A DNA stretch of 64,000 nucleotides from Progne subis subis. Its lineage: Eukaryota > Chordata > Aves > Passeriformes > Hirundinidae. Where the stretch lies: the NCBI GenBank assembly GCA_022316685.1, contig JAKJHU010000082.1, positions 1,178,001-1,242,000 on the forward strand, in the 5' to 3' direction. The notes beneath the pieces are model-generated. The model saw only the letters and a program-made list of their open reading frames with translations, made no database searches and was not told the origin of the DNA. Made by a program: the position numbers and the translations under genes. Below, one piece after another: positions 11,640 through 26,503 of this stretch (position 1 is its first letter; each line of letters starts with the position of its first letter).

Positions 11640-14600
11640 AAGCCTGCTTCTCTAGCACTGAAACTGGAATAGGAGTAGAATCAGATTCAGGACATCTGCT
11701 GAAGTCTTGCTCTTTATTATCTGACATCAGTGACAACATTTTGAGTGGCTATTAAGTTACTAGACTGGCACCAAAGGGAAAAAAAAAAGGTTTACTGAGA
11801 TTACTCTTTCTCCTCACAAGTATCCTTGGCAATGCCACACCTGTTTCAAATGCTGATGGAATGGCAGTGTAAAAATAAAAACTTTTCTTCTACCTCTTTC
11901 CTTGTAATTCTTCAAGCTTTACTTCCTGTAAAGGGAATAATCAGAAATAAGTTTTCAGTTGCCCATTTAAAAGCCCAAACTCCAGACCAAATCCTTAACT
12001 GCATTGTTTTAAAGGCCACACAGTGATGTTAAGCTGTGTAGTAACACACTCAGAAAGGACCTGAAAGTCTGTGCTGAGAACAGCATCTCTCACCTCATAG
12101 ACTCAGCTGTACTGAGCAAGGAGCTGTGATTTGTGCCTCTACAAAAAACAATCCATTTGCACCTTATTGGAATGATCTGGAGAGGAAAAAAAATAATGTT
12201 GTGGAGACCAGGACATTTCTTAAAGTGCTTTACCTGGAGGTCAGTGGAATTTCATTTCTAAATGATAAAATGCATGTATTTTGATGCTGAAATTGTGGTG
12301 ACTTAAAAAGTTTGATATTACTGTACTTTTCTGTGAACAGTGATTTTTTTGAAGTGGCAAACATATTTTCCAAGAATATCGTAGACATTTGTAACATGTA
12401 TGTTTGTGCCAATAAATCTTGTTTTAAGACGTTTGAGTTTGTATCATTCTGTTCCCAATACACACTTTAAGGGGTTTAAGGACACTTAAGTAGCTTCAGC
12501 TTTCATTCCCTCTCTAGTTAAGTACTAGAGACTTCTAGAAATGAAGATTTTTCTAATTCACACTGAGTTTTTACATGTTCATTGTAATAGAAAGGGAAAA
12601 AAAAAAAGGGGGTTTTGTTGTATAAACAGTAATGAACCCTGTACAAAAATGTACAAGCATTAACAAGTAGTGAATAGCAGCGGATGAGAAAACATTTTTA
12701 TTGCATTTGACCATTTTCTTAATGGTAACATGGGTTTTCTTTTTAGTAGGGCATGGTGAACTCGGGGAACTCAATGCTATGAAATACTGATAGTTCACCA
12801 ATTTGGTGTATGTTGGGCAGATTTTTAGATGAAGAAAGAAGGATTTTCAGCTAGGGGAATACAGACTCTCTTGCAGGGTCCTCTCCTGCCTTAACTTGAA
12901 GCAGCTGGTGCTGGCCACTTGTGTGATGGATTAATGGGGCATGGTAACAGTTGCCATGGTTATTCCTAATGAGCAATTAAGCTCTCTGAAGGGACAAGGG
13001 TTGAGAGCTGCTTTTCTCCCCTTCCTAGCGCCTACACCTAAATTTTAAATTGCATAAGCATCACAGCTACTCCCAGGTAGCTCCACACCTTCAATGCATT
13101 GTGGGCATTATTCAACAACTCCTCTAATTTTGTTGCAAATTATCTCAGAACACATAAAAGGCACATTATTGTCTCTCTCCCCACCCCAAACCCAGGTAAT
13201 GTCAAGATGCCTTTTTAAAAGAAGGTTCTTTATTAGCAAAACTATAGATTTGTCCTTGGTAATCTCAGTGCACCTGGCAATCAACTGGGGACACTTTTGA
13301 ATCTAAGAGGAGACAAAGCAATCACTGATTTCATACATTGCACGTTCTGGTCTAAGTGAAGCAGCAACTGAGTGAGAAATGAAGTGAGAAACTGAATTAT
13401 GTTGACTGGTCCATGAGAACATGATATTAAAGAACACAGGAAACTGATCAAAGCCAAAGTGAGGCTCGTTAAGGGAGCATAATGGGCTGATGCTCCACTA
13501 GCACTCTTACAGCAAGGTTGTGTAATTATCTGTTTTACTGAAAAAAAAAAAATCCCAATTTCTGACTTTCGAGCTTACCTAGAATTCTAGCAAATGATAA
13601 AACCAAATGAAAATGAAGTTATGTTTAAAATAATGGAGATATTTAGATAGATATGAAAGAATCAGATTATATGAAAAATCTTTCATTCTGGTCAGATAAA
13701 TTTGCACCATTCATGGCAGTTCAGGGAGCAGAAAGAAGATCTGCTTCCTAGGGATTATTAAATTATGTGGGGTGACAAGCTCGTGGGACATGCACATGCT
13801 TTGGAAAGTCAATACCAGACTGCTCAAAGACAAAACAATCCAAAGTGACTGCCTTTACACTTTGCTTTGTAAGCTGAAGTACCTGAAGGTGAATGAATAA
13901 GTGCTTGTAACTGTTCCTGGCAGTTTTAAAATTTTAAAGAAATGTCCCACATGACTAAAGATTGTCGAAACTGCAATCTGAGAAGAAAAGTTGGTAAACT
14001 GATCAAGTTCCAAATGAAAGAGAGCAAGGCAGTGGTAACTACTGTAGAGCCAAGGCAGCTTTTTTTGCTTTCCCAGGAGTTTCTGATCTAGGGGAACAAA
14101 ACCTTGTAACACCTCCTGTGGTTGGGCAGTTATCAAAAGCTCTTGCCATGCCCTGGTAACCATAAACAGTACTTTTTCTTGGGGAATTTCCTGGCACTGA
14201 GTTATTATACTTTTAAGGCCGTTTTTAGAATGATTCTGCAGAAGTAACACCCTTGTCTTCTTCCTTATCATGCACAGTGTAATTAGAATTTAACAGCTGT
14301 TGGCTGACTGCTTTACCAAGGCAAGTAAAGCCTGGTGTTTCTACATCCTGTTGGCCATAACACAGATTTACTCTGTAGAATGTAGTCAGTGGGTTTTTCT
14401 AGTACTTACCTAATGACCGGCAGAAAATGTACAACACAACATCAAGCTATTTACACCTTTCCCTGGCTCAGCCTAGAAAACACCTGCTCCCCAGTGCAGT
14501 GATAGCAGGAGCTGGAAAGGCTCCCCAGTACCATCCAGTGCATGCTCCTGGTGTATAATCTGTAGTAATCTGCACTGAAAGAGCTGCCTAGATCAGGGGT

Positions 14601-17600
14601 GTTGCCAAGCACCACACAGCCCTGCAACAATCCAGTTTTTGTCAAACTCCCTTTCTAATGATCCAAGAAAAGTACAGAAGAGAGAAACCCAAAAATTCTC
14701 ACTAGTCTGAGTCAAATGACCAAGGAGACAAGGAGGAATTCCTTTTCTCAGATCAGGCTGTTCAGTGAGTCTGTTCAGTTTTGAATAGGATGCAGAGAGG
14801 AAGCATCTGAAACTGTCATGCCCCACGGAACACTGGGGTTAATAGTGATTGAGGATCTGGGAATATAAACCAGTAATTACAACTGCACACATTGCCCTGG
14901 CAATGATACTTTAATCTCCTTTTAATGCCTCACTCTGAAGACACCTACAAGTTTCAGTGACAAAGTTCAATCATTTTATCACCAGGAACTGTCTGGATTG
15001 GTTTTGCCATCTTTTTACCTGCTTATCAGTTGCCATTTAATAACCACAGACGCTCTTGGCATGCTTCAGTCCTCTAGAAAGCTCTATCTGAGCTCCATTT
15101 CTGAGCTGGCTCAAAACCTCTTTTTATTGTTCTGCTTACTATCTGGGCACAGTGTATAGTTCCTAGTCTTTTGTTTGCTGTTTTTCTTCGGTTTGACTGC
15201 CCACGTCCTCCTGAGGCACCCTGACAGTCCATCCACACACACTTGCCAGTTCCATCTCTTCTGACCATTGCCATTCTCAGTTCTCTGCTCCGAGTAAAGG
15301 TTTGCCAAATATGTACGTGGTGGTACAAATGTTTTGGTGTGTGTGCTGAAGAAATCTGAAATATCTTACTACCATACTGGAATTTCTCACAACTGCCTTT
15401 ACCCTCCAACCCCCAACAGATCATCCTGTTATACCTGCTGGGTTTTTTAATCTCTTTTTCTTTCCTCTATAGTTTAGGACCAACAAAATTATCATTGTTG
15501 AATCAATAGTAAGCAATATCCTCCACAATGAATTTGATCCAAATTCTCCTGCCTCTATCACCAAAACAAATTCTATTGATTCATCCAGTGCCCAGCCAGG
15601 TGGCAGCCAGGTGACCGGTGACACTGCCTATCAATTACCTAACACTTTCATTTCAGTCTTTTGTTTTACTCAAAAGTCTGACCGCTTGTGTGACTTTTTC
15701 TCCCCCAAGAAGTTTTTATACCAAAAGTAAAACTTGCCTACTGTACTCACCAGCTGAGGCATTTCTTGACTACTCAGGCATCTCTGTTCTCTTTGAATGC
15801 CTGTTAAAAATACTATTATTTCGGGATGTCTGTGGTTGGCAGCTAGATGGGAAAAACCACAATCTTTGTTAAGAAGAAGGACTCTTTGGATAGCTGTAAG
15901 CACAATTATCCTCAAGACCTCTCTTTAACACAAAGAGCCAGCTCACATCTTCCTCTGCAGCTGAGCCTAGAATTCGAAACTGTATGCAGTGAGAAAGACA
16001 AGCTTGGCTGCATAAGCATGGTGCTGTGCCCATTATGGGCTTCCCTTGCCTATACACAGATTTATCAGCTCTCATGTAGGATATTGAAGTGTCTTCTGAT
16101 GCCATTAAAACGAAGTATCCCTGTGTCTGGACTTGATTCAAAATGGCCTTTGGGTAGATCATTAATACACAGTTAAGTGCAGTCTGAATACTTCTTCAGC
16201 CTTGTACAACAAGTCATGGTGTGAGCCTGGAAAAGAGAGGAAGCAAAACCCACAATCATTAGAAAGAACCTCTTCAGCATATAATCTGTCTGCTCCTATT
16301 TCGCACAGACATGAGGGATGAGTCAAAATTCAATCCACTCAAATGAGAAGCTTCTATTCCTGATTGTTTTCTCGTTGCAGCCCACAGCACAATCTCTGGA
16401 AGGATTCTGTACAGATATGCAGAACCATCTCTGCACCTTAAAATACCCTGACAAGGTTGGGGACATCACTATATATCTGCAATGCCAGAAAGCAGGTTGT
16501 TTTTTTAACTTTCTTTTCCCATAGATAAATAAGTATATATTTAAGAAGAAATGTCATCTTGATTTTAAAACTGCTTTAATGGAGACAAACTCCAAAGAAC
16601 AAAAGCCCCATCCATGTTTTTTGGTTTCAGTGTCCAGCAGTGCAGCCACCTGCCTGCTGCAGCTCCCTGAAGTGACTCTGCTGAAATGTCAGGGGGCATC
16701 CAGAGAGCAGAGACACAACCCCATGGTGCCCAGCCTGGGAATGTCAAACAGGGGCAGTCGGTGCAGCAGCACTGCCCTATGACAGCAGGGGCACTGTCAG
16801 TCACCGCTCACTGCTCTTGTGAATTTATTTCATAAATGATGCAAACATAGGCTAAGAGGGCCAGACTCAATCTCAAATGCAAAATAAATTTGGTGACAAC
16901 TTGTCTGTATGGGATTAAACTGCATTGTCCACCCCTTGGGTTAGCCATTCTGCTGTAACTGGCATTCATTTTAACAGTTTTTCAGAACCCTTTTTTCATC
17001 TCTTATACATCAGTTTCTTTAGCTGAGGCTTTGAATTTCTCAAGTGTTTTCAAAAATAACTGCATTTTTCTTTGTGGGTTTGTCACTGTCTCATTCTTCC
17101 TCTCTGCTTCATCCCACCTGTTCTCTGTTTCATGGTGCTGAACGAAATATTGTTCTCCCTCTTGTCTACAATAGCTATTACTTCTCAAGTAAGTTCATTA
17201 ACTCTTAAATTCCCCACTTTCTTTATGGAAAAAAGTGATCAGATGATTCGTGTCTAGGCACAAAAGTTGCACACTTTGCCTAAGCCATCTTTGCATTATC
17301 CTGGTACTTCCAGGCCTGCTTCCTACACATTGACATTCTCTGTTTCAGCATTGCTCAGGTTGACTGATCGTGTTGTCTTGGTTGTCATTAATAGAATCTT
17401 TCAAGCCTTGTTTAAAAACAAGTATAAAATACAAATACACCTTGGTCTTCAAATGAAAGGCTGCGAGTTTCTTATGTGTTTTAGGCCTGTTCTGTGCTCT
17501 TTCAAGCATCAGAAAACTTTGCATCAAGATGGAGAAGTACCTGTTGATCCCTTCATGGAACATCTCCAAAGTCACGAGCATGTTGAAAGTGAAGCATGTT

Positions 17601-20179
17601 GCCTGCAGCTGTACAAAGGCTCCCTGTGTCATGTGCTGCATGGGAATGACCTCACCAGCTGAATGGAGCTACTGAACCAGTTATGGATGCACTCTGACAG
17701 TCACAGAACAAACATGACTCATGTAAGAACATTCCCTACCTTCCTTTTTAATAACTGGTTTCTCCAAAGTCAGTAAAGTAGAACTGAAGAGAGGACAAAG
17801 AGTGCTTCAGTGAACTCAGCACAGTGTTCTCACACACCCCTTGCTGTGCTGCAGAAGCACGTTTGAAACAAGAGCTCCACAACAATTCCATCTTCTCTGG
17901 TGGTGTCTCAGCTCTCACACTGTAATCTCCCCCAGCAGCAGATATGGACATGCCAATACTAACAACAACAATACCATTAGCAAGGATTTAATGGTTCTGT
18001 GTCCTGGATTTAAAACCAAAAAGCTTCAAAAATACTAAATGTTGGTGTGCTGCAGAGACTATCATCCATGATTTTAATAATGATGGTGTTGAAATGAGAA
18101 CAGAGTTCTGAAAATAAGGAGATTTGTGTTTAGTTTGACCATCAAACTTGGTTGTCTAACTTCACATACAAGACTGTTCAACTTTCACACTCACATTTTT
18201 TAACAATGAGCTAAGAAATTAATTTCTGGTATGTTTTTGCTTTTCTACCTTGCAATAAATCAATTATCACTATGATAAAACTTTTTGACAAAGTAGACAA
18301 AAGAAATTACAAAAATCAGGGTAAACTTTGAAAATTAGAACTTTATTTGTAAAATATTTTTGGTATTATAAAAGCTTAACTTCACCAATGCCACTGACAA
18401 CAAAGAAAGTATCTTGATTATATAAGGGGAACCGAGGCTTTGTTTCAGAGGAAGCTATAAAAGTATGCAAATAGTAATGTAATTTTTAAATGTGGAATAC
18501 ACAAGTCCTCATACTAGGTCTTCTTCTATTGTTTCACTTCGATTGTAGTGGACCGATACTACAGGATTGCCGTGGCATCCCGAATTGCAAACAATGGAAT
18601 GCATTCACATCAGCAGCAGTGGCTGTGCTCCGACAGGCTCAGTGCAATTTTCAAGTATATTTTGTTAATAATCCTCCTATACAATTCATTCGTCTGTAAT
18701 CCAATGTGTGTCTGGAAAAACCTTCATTCAAATAATTTGGCTTCTGTAACTGACATTTGACATTAACTCAGTGTGAAGTGCAAGATTCTCCATCTTCATG
18801 GTTTGAGGTGTGGTGTAAGGGCCTCATGATATGGGAAGTGCCATGTCTCTGGTCTTGGGCAGTGATTTGTGTTTCTGAGGGACCTGAGTCCAGGTTCTAA
18901 TGATCAAGTTTGTAGTGAGGTAATAGTTTATAGATAGGGACATAATATGTTTTAATTGCATTTTAGAACTTGAGGAGATGTTTTCTCAGTAGTAAGTCAG
19001 TGTATGACAAGAAAAGTTGATTCATTGGTTATTAGGTTCCTGTGAAGTCTAAATTGTCATTTTAAAAACATTCCTTTTTTTGGTTTGCTTTCTGAAATGC
19101 CATGAAGTGTAGCACAGCATCTTCTCTGACTAGGTGAAAACACAGCTGAAGCAGATTAACCCAGTCTTTAAATATGAGCTGTTAGGTTTAGTCAAAACAG
19201 CTGCTGCTTTTAACCCTCATCTTAACGTGAGTTAGGTAACTTTTGATAGGGAATCCTAGCTAGGACTATAGGGAAACCAACACACTGAAGGTGTGAAGTC
19301 TTTCTGCAGGGGAAAATTCTCCTCTTTCTAGCAGTTCTGTGAGTGGGGGAACACATAAGGAAACACTTCAGCAAACTTTAGGGCACCAGGAGTTAGCAGG
19401 GTAGCAGCTGCAAGGACTGCAATGGTGCCCAGCCTGCTCACGCTGCTGTATGCTCCCCAGCTGGAGCAAGGCTCTGGCAGGACAGGCTCAATGATTCAGC
19501 TCTCCTTGGTTCCTTGGGTGGGCTTTCCATCCACTGAGCTCTGTTCCTGTCTAGGGAGTGCCACTACTTCAAACCTGGCTTGAATATGCCTTCACAATGC
19601 AGAGGACTTGGCTGACCCAAGCCTTCCTTGCACTGTATTCATTTAAAAAAGACCAAGAATGCTATCACTGCACAGGAGAGGAATCAGTCTCTTAACTAAG
19701 CATTACTTTCTTTGGTGTTAAATGAAAGCAGCAAAAGCTATCAGCATTGTTACCAACAACAGCTGGTTGGTAATGCACAGTAGGAGAGCAGGGCTGAGGA
19801 AAAAACAAAATGATAATTGTAAATTACCCATATCAATAAAAGGAATGAAAGGTGGCTGGATGTTTCTTAGACCCACTTGAAAGAAAGACCATGCCCACTT
19901 AGTTCTCTATCCAGACCCAAAGAAACCATGAGCCCTACAGCATTTTTATAAATGCCTATGGAAGGCATATCTCACAGCTCAGCTTTTTTGGCAAGGTAAG
20001 ATTTCTTTAATCCTTCTGTTTTGTTCTAGTGACTCTCTTTTTCTCAAGTATCATTTGTCCTGCAGCACAGCCTGTCCTCTAAGGAACAACAATTAGCTAA
20101 TATAATTTAGGATTACTAATTCCTGCTTTCTTTTTATGTCTTTAACTATTCTCCTTTAAGAAATGTAAGGGTTTGCTTT

Positions 20180-20305
20180 ATTTTTTTTTCTTTCTTTCTT
20201 TGTTTTTTTATTTTGTTTTGGTTTAGTTTTTTGTTTGGTTGGCTTTTTTTTTTTTTTTCCCTATTCACTGGCTTAAACTACTTGCTTAATTTTTTTTTTT
20301 TTTTA
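20180..20305. repeat. T-rich low-complexity tract
   Basis: Three closely spaced poly-T runs separated by TTTC, TTTG and TTGG units. It may be the remnant of an antisense A-rich retroposon tail or simple slippage; no transposon body is recognisable beside it. Confidence 0.8.
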
Positions 20306-23300
20306 ATTGTGAAGTTACACAACAGAAGCATTGAATTCCAGAGTTCTCCTACTGCTAATGAAGTATGACATGTTAAAGTGGATAGAATATGTCTCATTAT
20401 GGTAATGAGTACTATATTTTAGTGGGTTTCTGTGTAAAAAAGGCTCATGTGATCATTTTGATTTTGTCTGCTTGTTTGCTTCTCCCCATTCACATGATAA
20501 TTTTAAATTTATTGGCTATTGACAGATAGGAAGAAATCTCAAGGATATTCCAGCCACATAATTTTCAAGAAATATTACACCTAGGAAATGAGGTAGTTGA
20601 GGATTTTTTTCCCCTAGAGCTGCACTTAGTAAAGGACTGTAGTTAAGCTCATACCAATTAAATACCAGATAATCCACAAAGATGGGAAAGATTTCTGCCC
20701 TCTTTGGTTTAGTTACTCTCTTGAGCACATTGCCAAAGCTGTTTATATCAAAGGGATTTATCCAACACGCTTAGTAACAATCCTTCACCTCCTGGTTCTA
20801 TGTTTCAATGACAGTGTGCCAAGTGAGCTGTCCTTTCTCTTTTCCTTTTAATTGATTAGAATTAAATGAAAAGAATTTCTGATTGCTTATCAGAAACTTA
20901 TATTTATTTCTAGCATCTGTACAACTTTGTTTACTGAAATCTCTTGAACTGACTCAGTACCAAGGTCTTTCTGCAATGCCTGATTATTAAAACCCCTGCT
21001 TTTGTTTTCAGTAGTGTGGCCAGGTACGTCAGGTTTCTTCCTGAACCAACTCAGCCAGTCGCTAAATACCTGCTCCTGAAAACAAACCCAAGCTTCCGCT
21101 GACTTCAGTAGCACAATGAGCAGCTCAAAACAGCTCAAGTGTGAACTCAAGCCGGAAAATTAATTGACACAGAGGAGTAATGGGAAACTCAATCTGAAAA
21201 TGAAGTGTTTTTAATTAAGAGACACTCTCCAGAATTAAACTGAAAGACTCTTTCCCATTTAAAATTTGGCTCTTCCTTCCTCAACAAGTACAAATCACTG
21301 GTCTATAATTAGTACTGTTAGTGGAAGGAGTGGCTGAGTGTCTGGCTGAAGTTAGGCCTGTGACTGTGACAGGGAGGGCAGTTGGTATGCTGGAACAGAT
21401 TCTAGCTAGTTTGCCACTTAACACTCAATTTCTTACAAGTGTTTCTGTTATAATCTATCAACATTATCATATTTGTTAGAAATGAAAACAAAGGAAGAAG
21501 GGTGCCTTGATTCCCAGTAGCTGAGAACAGCAGCATGACTCCCTTGCACAGTGATTGTCATTTTACCTGTGAATAAGTCAAACTCCAATCCCATGCCAAG
21601 ACTTAATCCAACATTTTAAGTAATGATTATTTAATAAAAATTGCATAAATGCTCACTGGTGGGGAAGTCAGTACCCAGATGTTGTCTCTCTACCCTTCTT
21701 CTGTTTTTAAAAGAATGTCTCTCACTGTGTTTCTGTAAAAGATTGGTAACACTTCACTCTGCAGCAGTGAGCCCAAAAGCAGATCATAAATGCAAGAGGG
21801 CAGTAAACTAACTCTGGTCAACAAATGCAGAGTTTAAATCAATACGAAGAGTATGATTAGGAACCAATGGGGAGGTAAGGGTTGGAATGCACTGTGGTAC
21901 AGTGCCAGCACCGTGTCATAGGCCTGGATGCTCAGGTGTCTGTTGAGGAATTTGGGTGTCTCAAGAACACCTGCTAAATATGGACACATTTAATCCAGAA
22001 AGGAGTGTGCCTCAGGTATCAAAAGCTGTGGAAATATTCTCCACAGTCTCATTGCCTTTAAAATAGCTTTTCAATGCCCTGCCCATGCCATTCCTGGACT
22101 TGGGAATGTACTTTCTCACCAAGGAATCAGATTGAGCAGCTCACAGACAGGAAACAAACTCAAGGAGCTTTCTGAGAGATTAACAAATTGAACTGGCTCA
22201 CTGAGGGGCCAAGAAAATAACAGAGTGGGAAAAGAGCAGTCAAGACCACATAGCCTTGAATACTTGGCTTATATACTTGGTGGCAGTGGTGCCAACCCCA
22301 CAATGAAAGTGAAATGTTACATCAGCTCAGAAACACTGTGAAAGCTGTCTGGCATAAATGTCTGGATGGTTTTGAATGGTAAAGCCCAAGCTGATGTAAT
22401 CACTTTCTTTAGAAGAGGATGTGTAAATCCAACAGAGTAGGCAGGAATGAAGATGCACTTTCCTGCTTGGTACCTCTTATTAGCTCTCTTATGCTAATCT
22501 AATGACATGCAAATTTCATTTGAAGAGCCTAACTCTGTAATTTGATGTTCCTCTTGGTCTTGGATCCTTGCTCCAGCTCAAAATATGTTCTCTGATCCTG
22601 TTTTGGTTTGGCTTTTGTGCACCCACAGCTGTGAAGTAATCCAACCAAAAACTTCACTCATGGGATATTTTCAGTCAAATTGGTTTCCTAACCTGACTAA
22701 CAATGCAGTTGCATAATCACTGGTTTTTAACTCAGTGGAGGTGGAGTAGGAGTGGTAGGACTGTTCCTTTTGGTGGATGTATAAGGACTTTGATCACCTT
22801 AGGCAGACTGTGAAATCACAAACTATCACTCTCTGAGTTATGCAGTAAGCTTTAAACCCCTTTTCAGCACCGTGAATTCAATCTCAAGCTATCTTCATTC
22901 GGCCTTCTGTGAGGCTGACTGCAGAAAATGAGTTGCTAATACACTCTAAACAGCAGGATTTCAGACCTGGAGTGCTCTGAGCTGCTGGCTTCTAAAATCA
23001 TGCTCATGAGCTTGGGGATAAGCATATGGAGGTACAGTGGGGAGATACACCCCTTCCATTTGTATTCTAAAAGAACAATTCAGGGCTCCTTCATGTGTTA
23101 CTTTGCAAGATATTTGGACCCCAAAATTATACTGCATTTGCCAACAGAAACTGAATTCAATAAGAATACTTAGAAAACAGTAAGAATAGGGACAGAATGA
23201 ATAACTACATTCCATAGGGGTTGTTAGCGAAGGCTTTCTGTCTGGTGACAAACAGACACTTGTGCAAAAAACTTTTGAACTGCAGTACATTTCAGAACTT

Positions 23301-24243
23301 GCTGCTTGAGTTGAAGTTCTTTATTGTGGGTTTTGGGTTTTTTTTTACACTCCTTTATATTTTAATAAAAGTATTTTCAAAACTGTATGATATTGCTGTC
23401 TATTTGTTGCAGTTTGTTCCTACACTCTCCAACGCTTTTAGAAAAGCCTGTCCATATATTTACTGGTAGCAAGGAAAGTGGGTTTTTTCCTTTCCTCCTC
23501 CTTTGTCTGTACAGAGAGTAAGAGTGACGACTTTTGCTCATTAGCAAAAAAAGCCTTTCCGGACCTTTGCAAGAATCAATGACTGTCAGCGTCACTGTAA
23601 ATGGTGAGTAATTAGACCTAGGAAATGAAGAATTAGACGTGGGCTCCAGCTGTAAAGTATTGATTTGATTTGATTTTTTTTTTTATTTTTTTTTAAATAA
23701 TATACAGTTCAGTCAGTGCTGTGGAGTATCTTGGAAGAGGCGACTTCTGCAAGTGGATAGGGAAGCATAGTTATTCAAAACAGGATCCTTAGCAAATCCA
23801 AGCAAGCAGTGCTCAGGTAGTTTTTCAGGTGGTCTCAAATTATTATTTTTCCATATTGAAAGTCGATTTTTTTCCTCCCCCATTAAAAATGTAGATACTG
23901 TCAATACATCGCTGCTTATCAGAACAGACTGAATTGCCTCAGTTAACTAAAATTCTACTTTTTATGCATGCTGGGAAAAGGTTCGGCATTTGCATGTGTG
24001 GCTAAAAATCTATTGATAGAAGTGTGAGAAGCCGCGGGATTCCATTAAAAAACCCCACAAAGAGCAGCATTTTCCTGGCGAGGCCGCACGAGGGAGCCGG
24101 GCAGCGCTGGAAGCTGTGCCCCAGCTCGCCAAGGCTGAGCCACCTTGGGGCAGCGCCAGTGTGGGACCTGGTGTGCGAGACACGCACAGAAAGGGCTCGC
24201 TGAATATAGGAATGATTTGTTCTCGCCACGCTCCACATGTGAG

Positions 24244-24259
24244 CACACACACACACACA
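24244..24259. repeat. (CA)n microsatellite
   Basis: Eight CA units followed by an A-rich stretch. Visible directly. Confidence 0.85.
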
Positions 24260-26272
24260 AAATAAACAAAGCTGGGGGAAAAAAAAAACCCGACCATTTT
24301 AATGCTTTTCTTACAAGCTTTGTGTTCTTTCAAACGGTTTGTGTGTGCATATATGTATTTTACTCCTGCTGCTATAAAAACTCTCATGTTACAGCTACTT
24401 ACCAGACAAAGCTACCTTAAAAACAAACATGTAGAACCCATACAATTTTGCAACAACTTTATTTTGCTTTGTTCCTTTAGTAGATGAGCCATTGAGTCAA
24501 TAGCAGTATTCACTCCTTCAAAAGCCCAGTGCCTGCACCCTTGTTATTTCAAATCGGAGATGTCTGGAATAATTTGTATCTACACACATTGTTTGTCTTG
24601 TGCCAATTTTCTGGAAGCTGCAGAATTTGGATTGAACTTCTTCAGGGTACATAATCACATTTTGAGTAACACTGCTTACCCTAGTTTTTGGTACATTAAA
24701 TATAAAGCTGTAACTACTAAAAGGTGGTAAGAATAGACCTTAAAAATTATTCCCATAAGCTTGACTGAAACAACTGATTTGTATCCCTTTAAAATAAGCA
24801 GGACTCAAGCAATGCCTCTGGTAGTTACCAGGGTGGGAAAGGTACTGGCTATTTGTGGTAGTGGTGGTTACTCTGCTGCCAGGACTGGCGTGCCCCGCTG
24901 CGGTGGGGAATGTGTGTGGTGGAAACTCATTTAGCTCTAACATAGTGCCATGGCTTGCCATCCTTCTCATATTTGTAGTCTGATGGAGTGAGGGACAGTG
25001 TATCTCTCAAGGTTTTGCTTTGGTTGAAATACCTTAGTTTGAGTCCACGGTAAAAGACCACAGCCCTTAGCACATAGCCAGGGATGGATATATTTGGCAC
25101 ATGGTAACATGAAAAACAACATCTCATGGAAACAAAGAATATTATTCTACATCCCTTTAACCCTAAAACAGAGACTTACAAAGGCGAGAAAATTCTGGAT
25201 GTGAAGGCCTACCAACTACAAGTTGACCAAACTACACAAAGACTCCCTAATTAGGATTAATCTTAAAATTAGACTCCTCAGAGGAGCACAAACTAAGAAT
25301 GGTATCCTGGTAAGCTGACTTGTGCATTGCAACAAATCCAGTTGCAGAATCTGGTCCTAATGCTTCCGCTGCCCACCCCCTTTCCTTCCCAGCAGTTAAA
25401 TACTCCACTGTCCTTTACTCACAGGCTGTTTCTGTAACAGTCAGAGCATAAATATCTGTACACTTAATGGACTTATCCTTAACACCGCAGTGAGGGAGGG
25501 AAGCGGCATTAACCTCGTTTTGCAGATAAACAGTGGCCCTGTCCTGCGTTGTATCCTATGGAGCAACCACCTGTATGCAGCGAGCGTAAAATGCTGTTAG
25601 CCTGAATGTGGCTTTGGCGCATTCTCTGTTCCTTCTTTGCAAAGCCATGTTCCATACTGGAGACAGAGGAAGCTCAGAATATGGATGAAGTACCATTAAT
25701 TTCCCAGCTACTGATTACTCTGCTTAGCCTTCCAACACGTGGAGGCTGGACCAGAGCTGAAGTGTTTCGCAATGGGTTACTGGGTTATTTCATTGAACTG
25801 TAGCATCGACGAGCTCAGGTTCTCTCACCAGTGTAGAATGGATGGTGCAGGGGCCTGAGCAAAAACCCTGGGTTAACGATGTACCATATATTTAATTCTG
25901 TTATTGTACGATGGGAAATGTCAATGATCTCTGAATGTTTTGCTTGAACAGAAGGGGGAAATATTTTTTAAATAAATATGAAAAACTTATTTAAACAGTT
26001 GGTATGGAAAGCAATTGTATGCTAACACGTTACCGGATGCAGAACTACTGCTCCCGAGAACAGTACATGCTTTTAAGAGCTCGGAAATTCTTCTTTACAG
26101 TAATTCAGACTGAGGCTGCCGGCCGGTGCGGGAGAACGCTGCATCCCTACGCTTGCACTTCGCTTTGCGACCCGGCGCCTCCGAAACAATACGCGGGGGC
26201 AGTTTCGAAACTTCAGGGCGTGCACCCAGCGCGGGCGGCAGCACCAGGAAACGGGATACGGGCGCTGCTGCC

Positions 26273-26280
26273 TTATGTAA
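26273..26280. promoter_or_regulatory. D-box-like site TTATGTAA (distal)
   Basis: Exact match to the PAR-bZIP/E4BP4 consensus TTAYGTAA, about 640 bp upstream of the inferred start site at the edge of the CpG island. Function is inferred from the motif only. Confidence 0.5.
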
Positions 26281-26450
26281 GCGAGCGGAGCGCCGGCTGG
26301 GTGACCCCTGAGGGCCGCGGTGCCGCCTGTGCGGGCCCGGGCGCTGTCCGGGAGCGCGGGGCTCTCCCGCGGCCGCCGCCGCCCTCAGGCCCAGGCCCGG
26401 CGCGCGCGCCCCGGCCGCCAAAGGGCCCTTCCCGCGCGCGCGTGCACGAC

Positions 26451-26456
26451 ACGTCA
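26451..26456. promoter_or_regulatory. CRE half-site ACGTCA
   Basis: ACGTCA, the reverse complement of TGACGT, is a CREB/ATF half-site. Mammalian Per promoters are known to be cAMP-inducible through CRE elements; here only a half-site is seen, and a second CGTCA lies at 26,842-26,846. Confidence 0.3.
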
Positions 26457-26503
26457 CGCTCGGCTCCGAGCGGGCGGGGGCGGAGCCGCGCTCCCTGGGG
26501 GCA

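Larger units (their letters stand above)
4263..26250. other. Intergenic region, no gene found
   Basis: This is 22 kb between the VAMP 3' UTR and the PER2 CpG island. Open frames are short, overlap on both strands and lack paired splice sites or recognisable domains. I see no clear CR1 copy. Low-complexity sequence includes a TG run (11,618-11,639), T-rich tracts (about 20,180-20,305), a T/A tract (about 23,665-23,705) and a CA run (24,244-24,259). Patches at about 5,660-5,930, 6,470-6,720, 10,810-10,920, 18,490-18,700 and 23,940-24,250 have unusually complex sequence and might be conserved regulatory elements, but this cannot be shown without alignment. Confidence 0.55.

Noticed and set aside
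20890..21150. Minus-strand frame containing SDWLSWFRKKPDVPGHTTEN
   Set aside because: Looks protein-like but has no recognised family, no paired splice sites and no neighbouring exon.
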